Of a stretch of DNA of 62,491 nucleotides, positions 1 through 9,516 are shown in pieces (positions within the stretch are counted from its first letter, which is position 1; each line of letters begins with the position of its first letter). The stretch covers positions 1 through 62,491 of the forward strand of contig DTUF01000004.1 of assembly GCA_012964335.1 (NCBI GenBank), in the 5' to 3' direction. The translations under genes were made by a program, and so were the position numbers. This stretch comes from Candidatus Poseidoniales archaeon (GTDB lineage: Archaea > Thermoplasmatota > Poseidoniia > Poseidoniales > Thalassarchaeaceae). The notes beneath the pieces are model-generated. The model worked only from the letters and a program-made list of their open reading frames with translations, was not told where the DNA came from and did no database searches.

Positions 1-150
1 TTATCCACATCTGAGGTGTTTACTCATGTGTTCGGTATGATTGGAATACTCGTCCCTTTGTTTGTAATTGGGTTGATGTTCAAAACTTATCAACAACAAT
101 CCCGGCTTGAAAATAGCCAAGGCAAAACAGATTCTTTTGAAGAAGAATAG
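1..150 (+). CDS. C-terminal end of a membrane protein (partial)
   Basis: Frame 1 is open from the window edge to a TAG at 148-150, giving about 49 residues. It holds one hydrophobic stretch (about residues 13-30, VFGMIGILVPLFVIGLMF) followed by a polar, acidic tail. This looks like the last membrane helix and cytoplasmic tail of a protein that begins outside the window. The function cannot be assigned. The next gene downstream is a membrane-anchored copper-protein-like gene on the same strand, so a role in the same envelope or electron-transfer system is possible but unproven. Confidence 0.5.
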   Translation, partial: LSTSEVFTHVFGMIGILVPLFVIGLMFKTYQQQSRLENSQGKTDSFEEE

Positions 151-309
151 TATTATGTGTGAGTTATTGCGAGTTATTTCACGCAATTTCGTACAATTTC
201 AACGAAGGCTGATAGGCTGTTGCATCAATCTAAATACTAGAGTGAGAGAATGGAACTTGGAAATATAGATAAAAAAATTGCGAACGAAGAAATGAGGGGT
301 AGGACAACA

Positions 310-861
310 ATGAGGAGGACGGCAACAGCTGTCTTGCTGTTGGCGTTATCAGTAATGCTACTACCTGGGATAAATGCAGAAGCTACGGATTCATCCGGAT
401 CTTTAACCCAAGGTGATGCTTGGTCATTTACATTTAATGAAGAAGGTTTGGTGACATTTTGGTGTTCACCTCATCCTACGATGACTGGTGATATTCAAGT
501 TGTTCCTGTTGGCACTGAAGGTGCTCTTTCAGGACAAGTATTCATTGAGATAATTGATTATTCCTTCTCGCCTTCTAACATTACAGTAGAGGTCGGGTCA
601 ACAGTTACTTGGACAAATAAAGATGATGTGACGCACACTGTCGAGATTGACCTTGAGGGTGGTGACGCTCCAGAAGGAGGGATGATGATGCAACATGGTT
701 CCTCAATGTCATGGACAATGTTCTGGGACATGGCTGGTTGGAAAGGTGTATTGGGGCTCACTTTGGTTTTTGGTGGCTTAATTTTCCTAATCGTAACTGT
801 TGTCAGGGGTAGAAAAGGTGGCTGCAATTATCCAAAACTAGATGTTCAACTGGAAGAATAA
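310..861 (+). CDS. Membrane-anchored cupredoxin-like protein with permuted-looking halves
   Basis: The protein has 183 residues if it starts at the ATG at 310, preceded by a TAGG element; ATGs at 250 and 292 are alternatives. Residues 1-23 form a signal peptide. A CSPHPTM segment (Cys52, His55, Met58) matches the C-terminal copper loop of amicyanin/plastocyanin. Downstream, FSPSNITVEVGSTVTW plus a THTV His (about His109) matches the N-terminal half of the same fold. The halves are therefore in reverse order, or each is the remnant of one of two domains. A Met/His-rich segment and a single helix (about 146-164) with a basic tail follow. The likely role is copper-dependent electron transfer or copper handling on the outer face of the membrane. 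The family assignment is good; the copper site is inferred. Confidence 0.75.
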   Translation: MRRTATAVLLLALSVMLLPGINAEATDSSGSLTQGDAWSFTFNEEGLVTFWCSPHPTMTGDIQVVPVGTEGALSGQVFIEIIDYSFSPSNITVEVGSTVTWTNKDDVTHTVEIDLEGGDAPEGGMMMQHGSSMSWTMFWDMAGWKGVLGLTLVFGGLIFLIVTVVRGRKGGCNYPKLDVQLEE

Positions 862-957
862 ATCAGCGGGTTAGATACAAACAAATTGTTTATTTTTCAT
901 TTATCTCGCGTGTCAATGATTATGAACGGTTTGCAGGCACGATTCTAAGGTGCAAGG

Positions 958-2280
958 GTGACTTCAGACGGCGGCTTTAGTCCCGGAGAAGGTCAACCCG
1001 GCGTTTTTAATCCATTTTGTGGCATTGATGCCTCAGATATCCTCCAAAGTGCCACTCCCGCTGTTGACAAACCCGCTCATGGCAGAGGTGTTATTCTCCT
1101 AGCTGATGGATCTCGATTCGAGGGCGAACTTTTTGGAGCAGCAAAAATCGGCGAAGGTGAGTTGGTTTTCACCACCGGGATGACAGGTTTTCAGGAATCT
1201 TTGACTGACCCATCTTTTGCTGGACAGGTATTGACCTTTACTTGGCCACTTCTAGGTAATTATGGAGTGGCACCCAGTATTTCAGAATCAGCAGGGGTTT
1301 GGCCTCGGGGTGTTGTTTGTCGAGAATGGATTGACCATCCTGACCACCGCCACTGTATTGGTTCTGTGAATGAGTTCCTACTCGCTCATGGGGTCCCTGG
1401 GATAACAGAGGTAGATACTAGGGCTCTGACGATGAGAGTGAGAGAACATGGAGTGATTCTGTGTCAGTTTGGACCCCTTGAGATGGAACAAGAGATGCTT
1501 TCACGGCTGGAAAAAATGACTTCGCCAGATTTAGAGGACTTGGTTGATGAAGTTAGTAGAGATGATGCCATCCTCATCAATGAGGGGGTTACGGGCTCAG
1601 ATGGATTGGCCTTACCGCGGGTAGCGGCACTTGATTGTGGAATCAAGTACAATATTCTGCGCCAACTGAGTAACCGATTTGAGGTTCTATGGTGCCCACC
1701 TGACATTGGTTATGACACACTTGTTAGTGATTGGCAGATAGATGCACTTTTCTGTTCTAATGGGCCTGGAGACCCTGCTCACGCAGGAAAAGCGATGGCT
1801 GCTAGGCAAACATTGGCGGATGGATTGAATGAGAAGATACCAGTAATGGGTATTTGCCTTGGTCATCAACTGCTAGGGCTTGCAACTGGTTTAGAGACTT
1901 ACAAATTGCGTTATGGTCACCGAGGTGCTAACCAACCCGTAGTTGATTTGGTGACAGGTAAAGTAACAATCACTAGTCAAAATCATGGTTTTGCTGTGAA
2001 TCCTAGAGGTGAAAAGCCTCTAGCACCTCATCCAATTTGGAAAAGTCAAGGTGCGCCAACAACCCTTTCGGAGGCAAAAACAGAAGTTCGCTTTGTCAAT
2101 GCTAATGACCGAACGGTGGAAGGTTTGGATGTTGTTGGCCGGCCAGCGTTTAGTGTTCAATATCACCCAGAGGCTTGTCCAGGGCCACATGATGCCGAAC
2201 CATTGTTTGACCGGTTTTCAGAAATTGTGGCTAAAGAGATGTCTGGGCAATTACCTAACTCAAAGAGAGGTGGTGCATAA
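958..2280 (+). CDS. carA: Carbamoyl-phosphate synthase small (glutaminase) subunit
   Basis: This subunit releases ammonia from glutamine for CarB, which makes carbamoyl phosphate for pyrimidine and arginine synthesis in the cytoplasm. The 440-residue product has the small-subunit N-terminal domain (LADGSRFEGELFG, TTGMTGFQESLTDP) and a class I glutamine amidotransferase domain. The catalytic triad is visible: Cys300 in GICLGHQ, and His403 and Glu405 in QYHPEA. The start is a GTG; it gives about 40 residues before the usual start of the domain, with no good alternative. The TAA stop overlaps the carB ATG by one base, so the two are translationally coupled. The domain is intact and the assignment is secure; only the start is uncertain. 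Confidence 0.95.
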   Translation: MTSDGGFSPGEGQPGVFNPFCGIDASDILQSATPAVDKPAHGRGVILLADGSRFEGELFGAAKIGEGELVFTTGMTGFQESLTDPSFAGQVLTFTWPLLGNYGVAPSISESAGVWPRGVVCREWIDHPDHRHCIGSVNEFLLAHGVPGITEVDTRALTMRVREHGVILCQFGPLEMEQEMLSRLEKMTSPDLEDLVDEVSRDDAILINEGVTGSDGLALPRVAALDCGIKYNILRQLSNRFEVLWCPPDIGYDTLVSDWQIDALFCSNGPGDPAHAGKAMAARQTLADGLNEKIPVMGICLGHQLLGLATGLETYKLRYGHRGANQPVVDLVTGKVTITSQNHGFAVNPRGEKPLAPHPIWKSQGAPTTLSEAKTEVRFVNANDRTVEGLDVVGRPAFSVQYHPEACPGPHDAEPLFDRFSEIVAKEMSGQLPNSKRGGA

Positions 2281-5200
2281 TGCCTCGCCGTGACGACCTC
2301 AAGAGAATCATGATACTTGGTTCTGGTCCAATCAAGATTGGTCAAGCCGCTGAATTTGATTTCTCAGGCTCACAAGCCTGTCGTGCTTTGCGTGCAGATG
2401 GCTACGAAGTCATACTAGTCAACAGCAATCCAGCAACAATTCAGAATGACCCTGAAATGGCAGACCAAATTTACATTGAACCTCTTCTTCCTGATGTAAT
2501 TCGCAGAATCTTAGAAATTGAGCGACCAGATGCATTGCTTGCTGGAATGGGCGGTCAAACCGCGCTGAATTTGGCATCATCTTTGGCTCACGACGGCACA
2601 TTAGAGAAATTAGAAGTTGAATTAATTGGTTGCGACCTTATCGCTATTGATGAAGCTGAAGACCGTCATTTATTCAATCAAGTTTGTAGTGAAATCGGGT
2701 TACCGATTTGTGAAGCCCACGCCTGCAACTCAATCAATGAAGTACTATCTGCGGCAGAAAAAATCGGTTCTTTCCCGCTGTTGGTTCGCCCAGCATTTAC
2801 TCTAGGGGGCTTAGGGGGGGGGACTGCGTGGAATCGAGGTGAATTAGTTGAGATTGCTAGTCAGGGTATACTCCACTCACGAATTGGCCAGGTGCTCATC
2901 GAAGAGAGTATTTTGGGGTGGCAAGAACATGAGTATGAGGTCATGCGTGATGCTGCAGACAACTGCATAATTGTCTGTACAATGGAAAATATTGACCCGA
3001 TGGGTATTCACACGGGTGAGTCTGTGGTGGTTGCCCCTCAGCAGACGCTATCTGACCGTGACCATCAGATGTTGAGAGATGCAGCACTCCGTTTGATTCG
3101 CCGCCTTGATATCAAAGGTGGATGCAATGTTCAATTCTCTTTCAACCAAGATACCGGTGAGTATGTAGTGATTGAAGTAAATCCGAGGGTTTCTCGCTCA
3201 TCTGCTCTTGCTAGCAAGGCGACCGGATATCCGATTGCTAGGATGGCGGCGCTAATTGCTGTTGGTTACACTTTAGATGAATTACCAAATCCAATTACTG
3301 GTGAAGGAACAACAGCAGCTTTTGAGCCAACTCTAGACTACTGTGTCGTCAAGATTCCACGTTGGCCTTTTGACAAGTTTAGAACTGCTGATAGAACTTT
3401 AGGAACTTCAATGAAATCAACTGGAGAAGTTATGGCTATTGGCAGATGCTTTGGAGAAGCGTTTCTCAAGGCATGGGCATCGCTTGAGTATGGACCCCCA
3501 CATCCTAGACCACTTACCATGGCTGATATTTCTGAGGGCGAGGGAATGGGTGAAAGGGCGATTGAGTCGCTTCCCGATCACATTCTTGAGGATTGGATTA
3601 GAATTGCCACTGACCGGAGAATGGGTGCTCTTTACGAGTCTTTCAGACGAGGATGGTCTGTTGATAAGGTAGAGGAGATCACCTCAATTACGCGCTGGTT
3701 TTTACACCAGTTTGAGAGAATGGCAGCGATTGACAATGAGATTGTCGCTGCTGGGAAGAGTGGATTGAAAGCCGCTGACATTTCCGTTTCAAGTATGAGA
3801 TATTGGAAAGCAAATGGTTTGACCGATGCTCATATCGCAGATGCTTTGGCTGGATATCCGGCCTCAGGATGGCGTATCAAAGAAACTGGTAAGACTGAGT
3901 TTGATGTTATGGCTCGGCGCCATGAATTAAACATGCACCCTGTCTATAGAATGGTAGACAGTTGTGCTGCTGAGTTCGCTGCTGTAACCCCTTACTATTA
4001 CTCAACTTACGAGCCAAATGGACAATCAGGGATTGATAGAGTAACTCAGAAGAGGAAACTAACTCCTTCAGGTGAAGAAGCAAGAAGGCTGGTTGTAATC
4101 GGTTCTGGTCCCATCCGCATTGGGCAGGGAATAGAGTTTGATTATGGTGCAGTACACGCGGTACAAGCGATTCGTGAAGTCGGTCATGAATCGATACTCA
4201 TCAATAATAACCCTGAAACCGTTTCAACTGATTTTGATACATCTGACCGCCTCTATTTTGACCCGCTAACTTTAGAGGCGGTTGCTGAAATCCTGTTAAG
4301 AGAAGGCGCAGATGGTATTTTGCTCCAATTCGGTGGTCAAACTGCAATCAATTTAGCCCTGCCACTTGATGGAAGATTAGAACATCTAACAACACTAGGC
4401 TTGAATTTGCAATTAGAAGGAACTTCACCTGATGCAGTTGATGAGGCAAGCGATCGGGAACGCTTTGAAGCGTTTGCAAAGAGAGCTGAATTGAAGATGC
4501 CAAGAGGTCAAACTGGTAGCACTCCTGAAGAAGTGAGGGCAGCAGTACAAGAGATTGGATTCCCTGTTCTAATCCGTCCATCATATGTTCTTGGTGGGCG
4601 AGGTATGGAGATACTTACTAGTGAAGCACAACTAGATGCATACATGCAAGAAGCATTCTTAGCACCAGATAAACCATTGCTTGCAGACGAATATTTAGGC
4701 CACGCAATTGAACTTGATGTGGATGCAGTATCTGATGGGACCGAAGTACTGATTGGAGCCATTATGGAACATTTGGAAGAGGCTGGAATCCATTCGGGAG
4801 ATTCAACTTGTTTCATACCTCCTCAACACGTTAGTGATGAGATTCTCGCTCAAGTTGAAGATTGGACAGAAAAAATCGGGCTAGGGCTCAACATCATCGG
4901 TTGTTACAACATTCAATTCGCTATATGTAAGAACGAACTTTACGTCTTGGAAGTTAACCCCAGAGGCTCTCGCACTTTCCCATTTGTAGCAAAATCAACC
5001 GGTATACCCTTGGCTAGGATAGCGGCACATGTGACCATTGGCGCGAAGTTGGCAGATTTGGAAATTCCAAAACGAACTGTTGGGCTTGTTTGTGTCAAAG
5101 CACCAGTCTTCCCATTCATAAAACTCAGAGGTTTGGACCCAGCACCAGGGCCAGAAATGAAGTCAACTGGTGAAGTGATGGGTAGTGATGTAGATCCAGC

Positions 5201-5654
5201 GCGTGCATATCTGAAGGCGAGGCTTGCGACCGAGTTGCCGGTTCCTATAGGTGGCGGAGTTTACCTGACTGTCAAGGATGGAGATAAAGAAGGGTTAGTG
5301 CCAATCGCAGAGAAACTTGTTGGGATGGGTTTCTCACTTTACGCCACGACCGGTACCTCAAATGCTCTGAAAGCAGACGGAGTTCCTGTTGAAAGGGTGT
5401 TCAGAATTGCTGAACAACAATCACCGGATGCCTTGGATTTGATGAGGGAGGGTAAAATCAACTTAGTGATAAATACGCCAAGTAAGAGCGGAGGAGCAGT
5501 TCTTGACGGGAATATGATGCGCAGGTTAGCAGTTGAATTGAACATCCCGTTTGTAACCACAATGTCAGGGGCATTTATGGAAGCGGAAGCGATTGAAGCT
5601 ATGCTGGATGGATTACCTGAACCGAGGGCACTCAAAGTTGATTATCTGAAGTGA
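2280..5654 (+). CDS. carB: Carbamoyl-phosphate synthase large subunit
   Basis: The large subunit makes carbamoyl phosphate from bicarbonate, ammonia and two ATP. It is one 1,124-residue chain, close to the usual length of about 1,070. Two homologous synthetase halves are clear: the first opens with GSGPIKIGQAAEFDFSG near residue 14 and the second with GSGPIRIGQGIEFDYG near residue 607. Each half has an ATP-grasp domain (RPAFTLGGLGGG; RPSYVLGGRGM). From about residue 990 an MGS-like regulatory domain follows (YATTGTS motif, where UMP or ornithine effectors bind in relatives). The ATG overlaps the carA stop. The chain is undivided, unlike archaea in which carB is split in two genes. Confidence 0.96.
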   Translation: MPRRDDLKRIMILGSGPIKIGQAAEFDFSGSQACRALRADGYEVILVNSNPATIQNDPEMADQIYIEPLLPDVIRRILEIERPDALLAGMGGQTALNLASSLAHDGTLEKLEVELIGCDLIAIDEAEDRHLFNQVCSEIGLPICEAHACNSINEVLSAAEKIGSFPLLVRPAFTLGGLGGGTAWNRGELVEIASQGILHSRIGQVLIEESILGWQEHEYEVMRDAADNCIIVCTMENIDPMGIHTGESVVVAPQQTLSDRDHQMLRDAALRLIRRLDIKGGCNVQFSFNQDTGEYVVIEVNPRVSRSSALASKATGYPIARMAALIAVGYTLDELPNPITGEGTTAAFEPTLDYCVVKIPRWPFDKFRTADRTLGTSMKSTGEVMAIGRCFGEAFLKAWASLEYGPPHPRPLTMADISEGEGMGERAIESLPDHILEDWIRIATDRRMGALYESFRRGWSVDKVEEITSITRWFLHQFERMAAIDNEIVAAGKSGLKAADISVSSMRYWKANGLTDAHIADALAGYPASGWRIKETGKTEFDVMARRHELNMHPVYRMVDSCAAEFAAVTPYYYSTYEPNGQSGIDRVTQKRKLTPSGEEARRLVVIGSGPIRIGQGIEFDYGAVHAVQAIREVGHESILINNNPETVSTDFDTSDRLYFDPLTLEAVAEILLREGADGILLQFGGQTAINLALPLDGRLEHLTTLGLNLQLEGTSPDAVDEASDRERFEAFAKRAELKMPRGQTGSTPEEVRAAVQEIGFPVLIRPSYVLGGRGMEILTSEAQLDAYMQEAFLAPDKPLLADEYLGHAIELDVDAVSDGTEVLIGAIMEHLEEAGIHSGDSTCFIPPQHVSDEILAQVEDWTEKIGLGLNIIGCYNIQFAICKNELYVLEVNPRGSRTFPFVAKSTGIPLARIAAHVTIGAKLADLEIPKRTVGLVCVKAPVFPFIKLRGLDPAPGPEMKSTGEVMGSDVDPARAYLKARLATELPVPIGGGVYLTVKDGDKEGLVPIAEKLVGMGFSLYATTGTSNALKADGVPVERVFRIAEQQSPDALDLMREGKINLVINTPSKSGGAVLDGNMMRRLAVELNIPFVTTMSGAFMEAEAIEAMLDGLPEPRALKVDYLK

Positions 5655-5716
5655 TTACAAATTAATTCACTAAGGCAATATGGAAATAAGATGGCCTTAA
5701 TCGCAAATTGGTAAAC

Positions 5717-5974
5717 ATGAGTGACAAGAAACCAAAACGACTTGGAAAATTTGCTTCAAAAGTTGGTGGGGCTGGAAAGGCTGCAATGAAGAAGAAGGCT
5801 GCAGATGCAGTAAAATCGGCTGCAAAAACCGCTGCCAAGCCGGTGACAGATGTAGTTAGTGCAAAGGCCTCAGAACTCACACAAAAGGCAACATCGGCAA
5901 TTGAGGAAAAGGCTACGGAAATGGTCAAAAAACAGATGAAAAAGGAAGCCAAGAAAAAATTCTTTGGCCGCTGA
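5717..5974 (+). CDS. Small Lys/Ala-rich basic protein, histone H1-tail-like
   Basis: This 85-residue protein (ATG at 5717) is made largely of Lys and Ala with a few Thr, Val and Glu; examples are KKPKRLGKFASK and KSAAKTAAKPVTD. It has no cysteine, signal peptide or membrane segment. The C-terminal part is predicted amphipathic helix ending KKEAKKKFFGR. The composition resembles the tail of histone H1 or bacterial H1-like nucleoid proteins, which suggests binding to DNA or RNA. Composition alone does not prove this, and a LEA-like or lipid-surface helix is also possible. It follows carB by about 60 bases and converges with the next gene. The function is not known. Confidence 0.6.
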   Translation: MSDKKPKRLGKFASKVGGAGKAAMKKKAADAVKSAAKTAAKPVTDVVSAKASELTQKATSAIEEKATEMVKKQMKKEAKKKFFGR

Positions 5975-6025
5975 TGTACATTAATAATAATCAATTTAAT
6001 GGTGTAACTTGATTTTTCAAGTCAA

Positions 6026-7243
6026 TCAGCAAGCATCGTATGCTTCTATGATGTAACGAGTTGAAGGACTAGTCCAAGCAAGTTCACTCAGTCCATCTTC
6101 GCCTTCCTTGGCATATATTCTTACGACATCTTGCACCCGTACATTCCCATCACTTGAACGTGCTAGAATTGACTTTGGCTTGAGAGGTTTACCTGTACCA
6201 TGAGGGTCATAAATCGTGTCTAAAGCCTCATCAAGGAACCAGTCTGGTTTGTCTTTCTTTGCTCCCTCGTATTTCTTTGATATTTTCGGCCCGCCACCAA
6301 ATAGAGCCGCTGCTCCACCAACTTTCCCACCTGCTTTTCCCTTGGGTTTGGCTGTACGTGTTGCAGTTTTCTTCGCTTGGCGTGTGTCAGACGCAGCAAC
6401 AGCTTCGGATTTGTACTCTTTTTCTAGTTCTGCGCGTACCTTTTTACGAATTTTTGGTTCTAGTTCTTTAGCCAACTCTTCTTGGTCAACATCAGCTAAT
6501 TTTTCTTCTAGTTGTTTGTTAGAAATTTCAAGAGAATCCATTGCTTTCAGATAATGGGCAGCGATTTGGACTAGAGATGCTTCCATAGCCGCTTGTGCTT
6601 GAACTTGCACAACCTCAGCAGAATGGTCCCTCCATTTCTTCCATTGTAGATTACTGTGAGATAGAATATCTGAACCACACTTTGGGCAAAATGATCTCTT
6701 AGGTGGTTTTAGTACGGGAATTGCCCGTAAATCCTCATTAGTAAGATTAGTTTCATCAATTCCACCGTGAGATATGTCGTGAATATGGTGACTTGCCTCC
6801 ATGCCCAAATCCATTGCTTGCTTGAATATCTGATCGGATGTGTTGACTCTACCTGCCATCACCATCCCCCAAGCGTCGCTTTCCTGTGAGACTAAGGCAA
6901 CGGCTGCGGCTGCGGCCGGACTTGAGACAAATGTTGAGGTGACAGCAGGTTCAGATGATGGTTTAGGTTTCATCGCTTGTTGTTGGGCTTCTTCAGCGGC
7001 TTCTACGGAAGATGCAGCGATTCCAAGTTCAATTGGATTTGCACCATCTTCAATTTTAGCAATCAAGTCAAATTTTTCTGACATTGAGAGGTCATCTCTA
7101 CTTTTGATAGAGTCTTTTAACGATTTCACATCATGCCCTGTTGATGTAATTGGGCCATCCGCCTCGAAGTCATTTCCACATTGTAAACAGAACTTCGCGA
7201 TGGCTTCGTTTGGGCCTTCGCACTTGGGGCAGTAGACCGTCAT
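6026..7243 (-). CDS. Zinc-ribbon and coiled-coil protein of unknown function
   Basis: The protein has 405 residues from the ATG at 7243, whose N-terminus MTVYCPKC begins a zinc ribbon directly (C5-x2-C8, C19-x2-C22). The ATG at 7264 would add 7 residues and place a perfect inverted repeat inside the gene. A second FCPKCG knuckle lies near residue 185. A long Glu/Lys-rich segment (about 225-290) looks like a coiled coil, followed by a Lys/Ala/Thr linker. The C-terminal 85 residues form an unrecognised globular region containing KPDWFLDEALDTIYDP. Alanine-rich low-complexity stretches join the parts. It is probably a cytoplasmic scaffold or nucleic-acid-associated protein, but no function can be named. 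Confidence 0.7.
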   Translation of the reverse strand: MTVYCPKCEGPNEAIAKFCLQCGNDFEADGPITSTGHDVKSLKDSIKSRDDLSMSEKFDLIAKIEDGANPIELGIAASSVEAAEEAQQQAMKPKPSSEPAVTSTFVSSPAAAAAVALVSQESDAWGMVMAGRVNTSDQIFKQAMDLGMEASHHIHDISHGGIDETNLTNEDLRAIPVLKPPKRSFCPKCGSDILSHSNLQWKKWRDHSAEVVQVQAQAAMEASLVQIAAHYLKAMDSLEISNKQLEEKLADVDQEELAKELEPKIRKKVRAELEKEYKSEAVAASDTRQAKKTATRTAKPKGKAGGKVGGAAALFGGGPKISKKYEGAKKDKPDWFLDEALDTIYDPHGTGKPLKPKSILARSSDGNVRVQDVVRIYAKEGEDGLSELAWTSPSTRYIIEAYDAC

Positions 7244-7245
7244 CA

Positions 7246-7261
7246 GGTGCGTACACGCACC
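7246..7261. repeat. 7-2-7 perfect inverted repeat at a gene start
   Basis: GGTGCGT-AC-ACGCACC lies three bases upstream of the ATG at 7243 of the minus-strand zinc-ribbon gene. It could be an operator or a hairpin in the 5' leader. Its position supports choosing the ATG at 7243 over the one at 7264. Confidence 0.5.
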
Positions 7262-7315
7262 CATCCCATTTCAAACATAATGCTCACGCGTGTTAAAGGA
7301 GGGGGTTTTCTTAGA

Positions 7316-8890
7316 CTAGTTTAGTTGGTCAAGAAGTCTATTTACATTATCTTGTCCTAATTCAACCAGAAGGGCTGCTAATTTAGGGCCTCTATCTCTT
7401 TTTAGTAATGCTTGATAAAGAGTTGTAAACGCTTGACGTGGCTCTAATGTTGAGTTAGATATCGCCTCTCTAATAGTTGCCAATAGGCTATCTTCAACCC
7501 ATTCAGAATTTGCTAACATCTCAGAAAATATCTGTAGGAATTCAAGTTCATTTGAGGTGAAATCAGCGGAATTTATTGAATCTGCTAACTGAATCCGCGC
7601 GTTGCCGGGAAACCACTCCGAATCAACCCAATTTCTCATTCTTTTTACTCGGTCAACTAATCGCTTATCAGGCTGATTCACATCAACCCCATGGGTCCTC
7701 GCTAAGGATGCCAATAAGTCTTCATTTTGTGATTTAATCTGGCATAGTGTTGAAAGGTGACTGAATGAGATTCCAAGACTTGAATCATAATCCGTTCCGG
7801 AACGGATTCCTTGAGCCAACTCGAATTTTCGGGCTTCATCAATCAATTGCTGCTCTTTACGACTGCTTTCACCTAGGTTTTTATGGACAATTTCGCTCAA
7901 TTTACTATGATATCGTTGCTCTAATCTTTCATACTCATCAGCTAATGAAATCAAACCTTCACCAGGGTCAAAATCAATGTGCTTGCTAGGTTTTACACGA
8001 GTAATTAGGTAGCGCATTATTTCTGGAGGTACGATATCAAGGAGTTGTTTGCCACTGACGGTATTTCCCTTACTACTAGCCATTGCACCTTTGCCCTTGA
8101 GATAGATCCATTCGTACATCATTCCCATAGGTGGGTCAGAGCCAAAAATTGGTGCTAGGTGTTGCCCTGTATCCCATGAACCTCCTGCTGCAGAGTGGTC
8201 TTTTCCATATCCTTCAAAGGTGATGTCTAACCAATGCCATCGCGCCGCCCAATCTAACCTCCAAGGGAGTTTACCTCCGCCTTTTTCGATATTTGTTCGG
8301 CCGGTACGTCCGTCTTCTGAAACCCATTCAACCCATGGCCAATCGCAGTTGGTCACTTTGATGCCATGCATTTTTCCTTCATCGTCTGTGGGGTTGTATG
8401 GGAACCAATCATCATCGAGAGGGCGTTGTGAGACTTCTGAAATTATATCACGAATTTTCACTCGGTTGTCGATTGCAGTTTTTACTGATTCAGTATATTT
8501 TCCCTCCAAGTATGCTGCATGAACATCTACAACACGATATTCTACTCCAAGATCATCTAAGGCAGAGAAAAACGGTGACAAGAAGTAATCTGGATAACTA
8601 CCTTCTCCATCTGGGGACGGAAGTGTCGCCAATGCTTTTCCCACATGTTGCCCATATTCTTGTTCATTGAGAAAGGGGTAGACTTTACGAAGAGGGTCCG
8701 CAGTATCTGCGATATAGATTAATTCTGCATCTACTCCTATTCTTTCACAAGCACGAACCACCAAGTCTGCTGTCAGAACCTCTCGCATGTTTCCAACATG
8801 GATTGGACCAGACGGTGTTATCCCAGTAGCGACGACATGCGAATCACCTTGCTCTGCCAATCGCTCAGCGATGACATCTGCCCAGTGCAT
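7316..8890 (-). CDS. lysS: Lysyl-tRNA synthetase, class I
   Basis: This enzyme charges tRNA-Lys. At 524 residues it is the class I (LysK) type common in archaea, not the class II enzyme of most bacteria and eukaryotes. The HIGH signature is PIHVGN (29-34) and the KMSKS signature is MASSKGN (270-276). The C-terminal part is the helical anticodon-binding cage. The start ATG has an AGGTG ribosome-binding site six bases upstream, lying in the 13-base gap after gfcR, so the two genes are co-transcribed. No key residue is missing. The identification is secure. Confidence 0.95.
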   Translation of the reverse strand: MHWADVIAERLAEQGDSHVVATGITPSGPIHVGNMREVLTADLVVRACERIGVDAELIYIADTADPLRKVYPFLNEQEYGQHVGKALATLPSPDGEGSYPDYFLSPFFSALDDLGVEYRVVDVHAAYLEGKYTESVKTAIDNRVKIRDIISEVSQRPLDDDWFPYNPTDDEGKMHGIKVTNCDWPWVEWVSEDGRTGRTNIEKGGGKLPWRLDWAARWHWLDITFEGYGKDHSAAGGSWDTGQHLAPIFGSDPPMGMMYEWIYLKGKGAMASSKGNTVSGKQLLDIVPPEIMRYLITRVKPSKHIDFDPGEGLISLADEYERLEQRYHSKLSEIVHKNLGESSRKEQQLIDEARKFELAQGIRSGTDYDSSLGISFSHLSTLCQIKSQNEDLLASLARTHGVDVNQPDKRLVDRVKRMRNWVDSEWFPGNARIQLADSINSADFTSNELEFLQIFSEMLANSEWVEDSLLATIREAISNSTLEPRQAFTTLYQALLKRDRGPKLAALLVELGQDNVNRLLDQLN

Positions 8891-8903
8891 CTATCACACC
8901 TAC

Positions 8904-9482
8904 TTAGACTGAGACGGCTCTGATTAGACCGCGTAATGGGACTCCAGCGATTTCATTCTTTTCGGTCTTGTTAACCATGACTAGGCAAAGAACAACTTCA
9001 GCACCATCATTTTGTAACACTTCAATAGCTCTTCGCATTGTTTCGCCGCTATTGAAAAGGTCGTCAACGATTACCACTTGTCTGCCACCGACATTTGCGT
9101 ATTTGTGGGATAAGGCCCCGCCTTTATCACCAACCGCACTTCGGAATATCGAAACTTCAGCACCAATTTGTTCAGCAACAGATTGGGAGAAGAAAATTCC
9201 ATTGAGGCTGATACCTACAACGGTATCAATTCCATCAGGATGGTGTTCATCAATAATATCAGCCATAATCATGCCGATTGCATCAATTCGTTGAGGTCTA
9301 ACACCGATTGACCGCCAACCAATCCTAACATCATCTGGCTTCGCCTCAGGTGCAGAACTGCCTTGTAACCAAGTGATTGTAGATTTTGAAATAGACATCT
9401 CATCAGCAATTTGCTGGTCGTTCAACCCTTCTTCTCGTAGGGCAAGGACTCTATCCCTCAATTCATCAACACTCAATGCCAT
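8904..9482 (-). CDS. gfcR: GfcR-type regulator: HTH fused to phosphoribosyltransferase
   Basis: The 192-residue protein (ATG at 9482; a GTG two codons earlier is possible) has an N-terminal helix-turn-helix (about 5-40, DQQIADEMSISKSTITWL) and a type I phosphoribosyltransferase domain. The PRPP-binding motif VVIVDDLFNSGET lies at about 136-148. The architecture matches the archaeal orotate-phosphoribosyltransferase-like family whose haloarchaeal member GfcR regulates sugar catabolism. In this family the PRTase domain is thought to sense a ligand. It is first in a two-gene unit with lysS. A perfect 7-3-7 palindrome lies 34 bases upstream and is a candidate operator. The PEP synthase gene nearby is a plausible but untested target. 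Confidence 0.85.
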   Translation of the reverse strand: MALSVDELRDRVLALREEGLNDQQIADEMSISKSTITWLQGSSAPEAKPDDVRIGWRSIGVRPQRIDAIGMIMADIIDEHHPDGIDTVVGISLNGIFFSQSVAEQIGAEVSIFRSAVGDKGGALSHKYANVGGRQVVIVDDLFNSGETMRRAIEVLQNDGAEVVLCLVMVNKTEKNEIAGVPLRGLIRAVSV

Positions 9483-9516
9483 TCGCACTTAAGGATGAGT
9501 AGGACCGTAATGAACC

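Noticed and set aside
2280-5654. Split or frameshifted carB
   Set aside because: The frame is continuous over 1,124 codons with both synthetase halves and the C-terminal domain intact.
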